Below are positions 57,893 to 64,000 of a stretch of DNA of 64,000 nt, one piece after another (position 1 is the stretch's first letter; every line of letters begins with the position of its first letter). The position numbers and the translations under genes were made by a program. The notes beneath the pieces were generated by a model. That model was not told the origin of the DNA. It searched no databases and was given only the letters and a program-made list of their open reading frames with translations. This stretch comes from Urophycis tenuis (Eukaryota; Chordata; Actinopteri; Gadiformes; Phycidae): the NCBI GenBank assembly GCA_036785325.1, contig JAXIVH010000024.1:6687322-6751321 (forward strand), written 5' to 3'.

Positions 57893-58800
57893 GTGTGTGT
57901 GTGTGTGTGTGGGGGGGGGGCGTATGAGAGCTAGGTGTGTGGGGGGGTGGGGGGCGTATGAGAGCTAGGTGTGTGTGTGTGTGGGGGGGGGGGGGGCATA
58001 TGAGAACTAGGTGTGTGTGTGTGTGGGGGGCGTATGAGAGCTAGGTGTGTGTGTGTGTGGGGCGGGGGGGGGGTGTATGAGAGCTAGGTGTGTGTGTGTG
58101 GGGGGGGCGTATGAGAGCTACGTGTGTGTGTGTGTGGGGGGGGGGGCGTATGAGAGCTAGGTGTGTGTGTGTGTGGGGGGGGGGGCGTATGAGAGCTAGG
58201 TGTGTGTGTGTAGGGGGGGCGTATGAGAGCTAGGTGTGTGTGTGTAGGGGGGGCGTATGAGAGCTAGGTGTGTGTGTGTGTGTGGGGGGGCATATGAGAG
58301 CTAGGTGTGTGTGTGTGTGTGTGGGGGGCGTATGAGAGCTAGGTGTGTGTGTGTGTGTGTGGGGGGGGGGGGGGGCGTATGAGAGCTAGGTGTGTGTGTG
58401 TGTGGGGGGGGGGGGGGGCGTATGAGAACTAGGTGTGTGTGTGTGGGGCGGGGGGGGTGTATGAGAGCTAGGTGTGTGTGTGTAGGGGGGGGCGTATGAG
58501 AGCTAGGTGTGTGTGTGTGGGGGGGGGGCGTATGAGAGCTAGGTGTGTGTGTGTAGGGGGGGGGCGTATGAGAGCTAGGTGTGTGTGTGTGTGGGGGGGG
58601 GGGGGGGCGTATGAGAGCTAGGTGTGTGTGTGTGTGGGGGGGAGGGGGGGGCGTATGAGAGCTAAGTGTGTGTGTGTGGGGGGGTGTATGAGAGCTAGGT
58701 GTGTGTGTGTGGGGGGTGTATGAGAGCTAGGTGTGTGTGTGTGTGTAGGGGGGGGGTGTATGAGAGCTAGGTGTGTGTGTGTGTGCAGGGGGGGGTTGGT
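57893..58800 (+). repeat. GT/G-rich minisatellite, about 25 copies
   Basis: The unit CGTATGAGAGCTAGGTGTGT plus GTGTGT and a run of 5-14 G repeats with length variation mainly in the GT and G runs. One strand is strongly G-rich and could form quadruplexes. Confidence 0.95.
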
Positions 58801-59319
58801 GTGTGTATGTGGGCAGGGTGTGTATGCATGCGTGAGTGGAAAACATGTTTAGTGGGGGTTGGGGAGGGGAGGGGCGGAAGGCATGGAGAGCGGGAGGGTG
58901 GGTTGGAAATAGGGGGCAAAAATGTTTTGTAGTATAAACCCAAATGTGCTGTTGCATATTTTTTGTACTTTTTGTATTTTGTATTTTTTTGTTGTTGTAT
59001 TTATTGTTTCTCGCTCCAAGAAAATAATTAAGTTGATTTACCTGAACTATTATGTGCATTAATTTTGATTAAGGACCAATGCCCAACACAAAGAGGAAGG
59101 GGCAAACGACCTTAGCAAAGCATGCTCCTATATGGGGAAACCAGGGGGTTAATCTTTGTATGTCTGTGTGTGTGGATGTGTGTATGTTTGGAGGGTCAAG
59201 TAAGTGTGTATGCCTTAGCTTTCCTTAAGTATAGCTGGAGTGATCTTGTCGGGCGCTTCATTGAGGCTTCCCTGGACTCCGCCATAGATTATGGCTAATA
59301 AGTTCAATAAAAATCCTTC

Positions 59320-59645
59320 CTAACACATTTCAAATAGCAACCTGGAATGTAAATAGTTTACAAGAAGGTACAAAGAAAATAAAAGTAATGCAACATTTGA
59401 AGAAGCTGTCTGCCGACATTGTCTTAATGCAGGAGCTCCACTTTGAACCTGGGCAAATTGAACAACTCAAGAGACATTGGACGGGTGAAGCATTTGTAGC
59501 TGCATTCACTTCTAGAAGCAGAGGGGTAGGAATTTTAATTAACAAGCGGTTTTTAATAGTTAAATGTGAATTGTTTGGGGAACTATATACAACTATTAAT
59601 ATTTACAAACCTCCTAATTCAAATATGTCCTTTTTGAGTAAAATA
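59320..59645 (+). pseudogene. L1 ORF2 endonuclease domain, N-terminal piece
   Basis: The frame reads FQIATWNVNSLQEGTKKIKV, LSADIVLMQELHFE, RSRGVGILINKRF...YTTINIYKPPNSN: the TWNVNS, QE and GVGI motifs of the APE-type endonuclease of L1. It is cut after about 110 residues, where another LINE fragment begins. The first part (59320-59387) lacks a start because the upstream sequence has decayed. Confidence 0.82.
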
Positions 59646-59661
59646 CCTGTGGCCGCAAGGT

Positions 59662-59698
59662 GGGTTCGGGAATTGCCGTGGCAGCAATTCCCGAACCC
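59662..59698. repeat. Perfect hairpin, 15-bp arms, 7-bp loop, at a LINE edge
   Basis: GGGTTCGGGAATTGC, loop CGTGGCA, then the exact reverse complement. The right arm belongs to the LINE fragment that follows; the left arm is an inverted copy at the junction with L1. Confidence 0.95.
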
Positions 59699-60945
59699 GC
59701 TGGTGGACACCGGCGGTGAGGGATGCCATCAAACTGAAGAAGGAGTCCTATAGGACCTTTTTGGCCTGTGGGACTCCGGAGGCAGTAGGCAGGCACCGGC
59801 AGGCCAAGCGGAGCGCAGCTGTGGCGGTTGCTGAAGCAAAAACCCGGACATGGGAGGAGTTCGGTGAGGCCATGGAGAACGACTTCCGGACGGCTTCGAA
59901 GAGGTTCTGGACCACCATCCGGCGTCTCAGGAGGGGGAAGCAGTGCATCGTCAACACTGTGTATGGTGGAGACGGTGCGCTGCTGACCTCGACTCGGGAC
60001 GTTGTGGATCGGTGGAAGGAATACTTCGAAGACCTCCTCAATCCCACCGACACGCCTTCCGGTAAGGAAGCAGGGCCTGGGGACTCGGGTGTGGGCTCTC
60101 CTATCTCTGGGGCTGAAGTTGCCGAGGTGGTCAGGAAGCTCCTTGGTGGCAGGGCCCCGGGGGTGGATGAGGTCCGCCCGGAGTTCCTTAAAGCCCTGGA
60201 TGTTGTGGGGCTGTCTTGGTTGACACGACTCTGCAGCATCGCATGGACATCGGGGGCAGTGCCCCTGGATTGGCAGACTGGGGTGGTGGTCCCTCTTTTT
60301 AAGAAGGGGGACCGGAGGGTGTGTTCCAACTATAGGGGGATCACACTCCTCAGCCTTCCTGGTAAGGTCTATTCAGGGGTGCTGGAGAGGAGGGTCCGTC
60401 GGATAGTCGAACCTCGGATTCAGGAGGAGCAATGTGGTTTTCGTCCGGGCCGTGGAGCAGTGGACCAGCTCTACACCCTCTGCAGGATCCTTGAGGGTGC
60501 ATGGGAGTTTGCCCAACCAGTCCACATGTGCTTTGTGGACTTGGAGAAGGCATTCGACCGTGTCCCTCGGGGAGTCCTGTGGGGGGTTCCCCGGGAGTAT
60601 GGGGTATCGGACCCCCTGATACGGGTTGTCCGTTCCCTGTATGACCGGTGTCAGAGCTTGGTCCGCATTGCCGGTAATAAGTCGGACTTGTTTCTAGTGA
60701 GGGTTGGACTCCGCCAGAGCTGTCCTTTGTCACCGATCCTGTTCATAATTTTTATGGGCAGGATTTCTAGGCACAGCCAGGGCGTTAAGGGGGTCCGGTT
60801 TGGTGACCTCAGGATTGGGTCTCTGCTTTTTGCGGATGATTTGGTCCTGTTGGCTTCATCAGACCGTGACCTCCAACTCTCGCTGGACCGGTTCGCAGCC
60901 GAGTGCGAAGCGGCCGGGATGAGAATCAGCACCTCCAAATCCGAG
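59684..60945 (+). mobile_element. Internal fragment of a second LINE reverse transcriptase
   Basis: An open frame of 410 codons (59716-60948): RDAIKLKKESYRTFLACGTP, VVPLFKKGDRRVCSNYRGIT, CGFRPGRGAVDQLYTL, CFVDLEKAFDRVPRGVLWGV (A), GLRQSCPLSPILFIIFMGRI (B), LLFADDLVLLASSDRDLQLS (C). This type is common in fish (I/Nimb or RTE-like; clade not certain). It stops abruptly at STSKSE, before the thumb domain, and lacks a 3' UTR. No target duplication is seen. The GC-rich codon use contrasts with the AT-rich L1 around it. Confidence 0.82.
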
Positions 60946-60951
60946 TAAGGA

Positions 60952-62900
60952 CTTGTTTATCATCAATACAATATGCTAAGAAAAATAAAAAAAGACCTAA
61001 CACTCATGGCTGTGGATGCAGAAAAAGCGTTCGATCGCCTTGAGAGAGCATACCTATTTAAAGTGTTGGAAGTTTACGGTTTCCCAGAAGAATTTATAAA
61101 TATGGTTAAAACAATTTATAATTCACCAATGGCACAAGTATATACAAATGGTATTCTCTCAGATTCATTTCCATTAAATAGAGGTACAGCCCAGGGAGAC
61201 CCTTTATCACCGTCTTTATTTGCATTAGCAATAGAACCATTAGCTCAAAAAATAAGAGACAGATAAAATAAAAGGTATTACTATTGGAAAGTGTGAGTAC
61301 AAACTAAGTCTTTACGCCGATGATTTATTACTTTACTTAAATAAGGCAAATACATCCATACCAAGCGTAATCGAAATGACAAATTTTTCAAATTTATCTG
61401 GGTATAAAATTAACATAAAGAAAACATAATTATTATTAGTAGACAAGAGCATCAATAATTTGGAAAACTGAACAATTTAAAGTCCAAACAGGGAATATGA
61501 AGTATCTTGGTTGCTACATCAGCACAGATTAATCTCAACTATATAGGGACAACTTTCTTCCACTAATTAAAGGATTAAAGGAAGACATGGAAAAGTGGTC
61601 AGATCTGAAAATAAATATAATTGGTAGAATAAATTTCTTAAAAATGAAGTGGCTGCCAACATTTTTCTATATATTCCAAACTATCTCAATCACTCCACCA
61701 AAAGCTTTTTTTTAAAGAGGTTAACTCAATTCTATCGTCCTTCATTTGGTCAAATAAAGCTCACAGATTAAAGAGAAAGCTATTGTATTAACCACGGGAG
61801 GAAGGAGGTTTAAATCTCAGAATCTAGAATATTATCACCATGCAGCTCAAATGTTTTATATTGACCATATAATAAATAATGCAAAAGAAAGCTCATGGAT
61901 AGACATTGAGAATCATCAGTTAATGCCCAAAAATGACCTGAAATTACTGCAAACTTTATAATTAACAGTACATTAAATGCTTGGAATAAAATAGAAAAGC
62001 AAATAGGACACAACATTGAAATTCCAAGACATATACAGATATGGAACAACCCCTCTAAAAAAATTCAAAATAAAAAAAATTGGTTGGGGAACATGGAAGA
62101 CCGTAGGAATCCATACAATAGCAGATATCATAAACCAAGGAACAATATGCTCATATAAGGAACTAAAAGATAAATATGGACTAAAATATACTGAAAAGTT
62201 TAGGTACCTGCAACTGAAAAATTGGATAAGGGACAACATGGACCTAAACTATGGAGTAGTTACAGAAATAGGGGACATTTTGAAAAACGAAGGGGATAAA
62301 AAGAGGAGATTGATAGGGGCTACATATGACACCCTTATTAAAGCTGAAAGCAATGACGAACTATTAAAAAAATATATTATAAGTGGAATGTAGACTTAGA
62401 TACAAAAGATGCGTAGAGAAGGTGGAAGGAATGTTTGCGTCTTATAAATAAGGTCACTACAAATGAGAACCTACGATTAATTCAATTCAAACTAATGACA
62501 CGAATATACTATAGCAGGGATAAAATACATAAATTTGATAGTAGCTCTTCAGATAAATGTTTAAAATATAGCACACAAAGTGACTCCCTCATCCATGCCT
62601 TTTGGTAGTGTAGAAAAATTTGAGAAATTTAGGACCAAATTGAGAAGTGGATGTCAAGATTCTGCAATCGTGACTTGGCGCTCACACCAAAGATATGCCT
62701 CTTTCAAAATACTGAAAACATAAGATACCCAATGGGGTGGAAAATTATTTTCTCCTCACTCGTTTATAAGAAGTTAATTTTGCAAAATTGGAAAAATAAA
62801 GAAGCACCATCTTTCGAAAAAGATGAATGAAATATTATTTGAATATCGAAAAGACAATGTCGCAAGACAGCAATACTCAAAAACAATTTGATGATGTATG
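60952..62900 (+). pseudogene. L1 ORF2 reverse transcriptase and C-terminal region (decayed)
   Basis: The frame 60973-61263 reads MLRKIKKDLTLMAVDAEKAF, DRLERAYLFKVLEVYGFPEE, GTAQGDPLSPSLFALAIEPL; then, after a frameshift, YKLSLYADDLLLYLNK at about 61305, and later WGTWKTVGIHTIADIINQGT at about 62075. Further remnants run to about 62900. Many stops and shifts make it dead. The catalytic YADD is still readable. Confidence 0.8.
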
Positions 62901-62999
62901 GACTACAATTTATGAAGCTTTAAAAGGAGCTTAGCCATGAGATCGACCAGCTATTAAGGAAAGGCATTCTAGTATGTGTGACGACCAATGAATGAGGTG

Positions 63000-63560
63000 T
63001 GTGTGGGTGTGTGTATGGGAGGTGGGTGGTGGGGGGGGGGGGGGGGGGGGTGTATGTAGAAAGAATGATAGGAGAGGGTGGTACATGGGGAAGGGGGGAG
63101 GGTGGCGGTGGGTGGAAGTATGTAGGAAGAATGATTGGAGTATGAATGAAAGGGAAAAAATATAAAAAGACAAGCTCCCAATATTATACTGTATGTTGCT
63201 ATGTTTGACCTAAAATGCGCAAATTATTTGATGTACAGTCATGATCTGGTCATATGACTAATGAGTTTGTATTGTAAAAATAATAATAAAAAAAAAATAC
63301 AAAAAAGGAATTGTTGGATAGATTAGGACACTCTTCTATGGGCTTCTACAAAAAATGCAGAGTAACGAGGTTCCGTTGTACATTAACACACAATAACAAG
63401 CATGTCTACGCAGACTTCTGAGCGACATTGTGACCATGAGACACCGCAAAGTGTGGTTAATGTTACTGCTGCCATCTTGTGCTACTGTTCCCATTCCTAA
63501 GTGACACTGCACCCTGTGGGGTTGCCAACTCATTAGTTCTATTTTGCTGATGGGGACGTG
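63000..63560 (+). other. L1 tail and spacer
   Basis: A GT/G-rich simple repeat at 62997-63055, then AT-rich sequence with the A-rich L1 end near 63280-63305. The rest up to 63560 holds nothing I recognise. Confidence 0.5.
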
Positions 63561-63566
63561 TTACAT

Positions 63567-64000
63567 TTACATTTAGATTTAGGGCATTTAGCAGACGCTT
63601 TTATCCAAAGCGACTTACAAAGAGTACATTTGTCATAAGAAGGTGAAACATTTCATTGCTGCTAATACAGTAAGAAAGTAACCAGAACCAGTTTCAAGCA
63701 TTTCAATTGCTAGACCATTGCTAGTATACAACATCTCTGACTAAGTGCCAAGTAACAAAGAGCAATCAAAGTGCCAAATTACAAAGAGCGATTAAAGTGC
63801 CAAGACGTACAACAAATAGGAGCATGAGGGTAGGATTATGCAGGGTTCAGGTGAACTCTGAACAAGTGGGTCTTGAGTCTCTTCCGAAAGATGGGGAGTG
63901 ACTCTGCAGTCCTGACATTGGCAGGGAGCTCATTCCACCACTGCGGTGCCAAAACTGAGAAGAGTTGAGATTTTGCCATCCGACCTTTCCTCCTTTTAGT
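63567..64000. repeat. Teleost dispersed repeat, longer copy, cut by the window end
   Basis: The first 150 bp match 22158-22295 (GGCATTTAGCAGACGCTTTT, then AAAGAGTACATTTGTCATAA). It continues with GGCAGGGAGCTCATTCCACC near 63928, which looks like the decayed C-terminal part of a LINE- or DNA-element-linked repeat. Confidence 0.65.

Larger units (their letters stand above)
50170..63300 (+). mobile_element. L1/Tx1-like LINE split by nested insertions
   Basis: Pieces of one plus-strand L1-type element appear in order: 5' region and ORF1 start (50170-50385), rest of ORF1 (55007-55658), inter-ORF region, apurinic-type endonuclease (59320-59645), reverse transcriptase from motif A on (60952 to about 61560), C-terminal region (to about 62900) and an A-rich 3' end near 63280-63300. 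Between them lie the hAT pair, an L2 end, a CR1/Rex1-like LINE, a minisatellite and another LINE fragment. Intervals are listed separately. Confidence 0.75.

Noticed and set aside
57893..58800. G-rich array as a possible switch-like or regulatory region
   Set aside because: Irregular GT/G length variants within a transposon nest; nothing beyond simple repeat expansion supports a function.

Overview
This window is vertebrate nuclear DNA, almost certainly from a teleost (ray-finned) fish. The genes are intron-rich with GT/AG junctions, the proteins read as clear orthologues of human 3p-arm genes, and the introns carry teleost-type repeats: tRNA-headed SINEs, L2/CR1/L1 LINEs, hAT elements and long (CA)n tracts. 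The species cannot be fixed from the sequence.

The left 38 kb is a compact block of four genes whose exons I traced junction by junction. emc3 (599-2929, +, 8 exons, 261 aa) encodes the insertase-like subunit of the ER membrane protein complex. usp4 (3729-15765, +, 22 exons, 991 aa) encodes a deubiquitinase. gpx1 (18797-17932, -, 2 exons, 188 aa) encodes a selenoprotein with an in-frame TGA and a candidate SECIS hairpin in its 3' UTR. fancd2 (19577-38171, +, 43 coding exons, 1438 aa) encodes the monoubiquitinated Fanconi anaemia protein. All four keep frame and key residues: USP4 Cys/His, GPX1 Sec/Gln/Trp, and the FANCD2 lysine equivalent to human K561. gpx1 and fancd2 are divergent, with start codons 0.78 kb apart. 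Many introns are filled by minisatellites, and several of these touch or copy splice sites.

From 38.2 to 44.9 kb lies a gene-poor stretch. It holds two inverted copies of a roughly 0.9-kb repeat, a solo LTR inserted in one copy with the empty site preserved in the other, a short hAT element with a perfect target duplication, a RING-like orphan exon and a LINE endonuclease remnant. The first coding exon of tex264 (ER-phagy receptor) sits at 44947-45204. No later tex264 exon is recognisable, so intron 1 either runs past the window end or the gene is broken.

From about 50.2 to 63.3 kb there is a nested transposon stack. An old L1/Tx1-like LINE is split by two hAT elements that share one 8-bp target site, an L2 3' end, a CR1/Rex1-like LINE, a GT-rich minisatellite and an end-less fragment of another LINE. 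Four near-zero-loop perfect hairpins are scattered through the right half, two of them at LINE boundaries. No new multi-gene system was found. The most unusual items are the tandemly copied usp4 splice donor, the hAT pair with a shared target site, and the hairpins.
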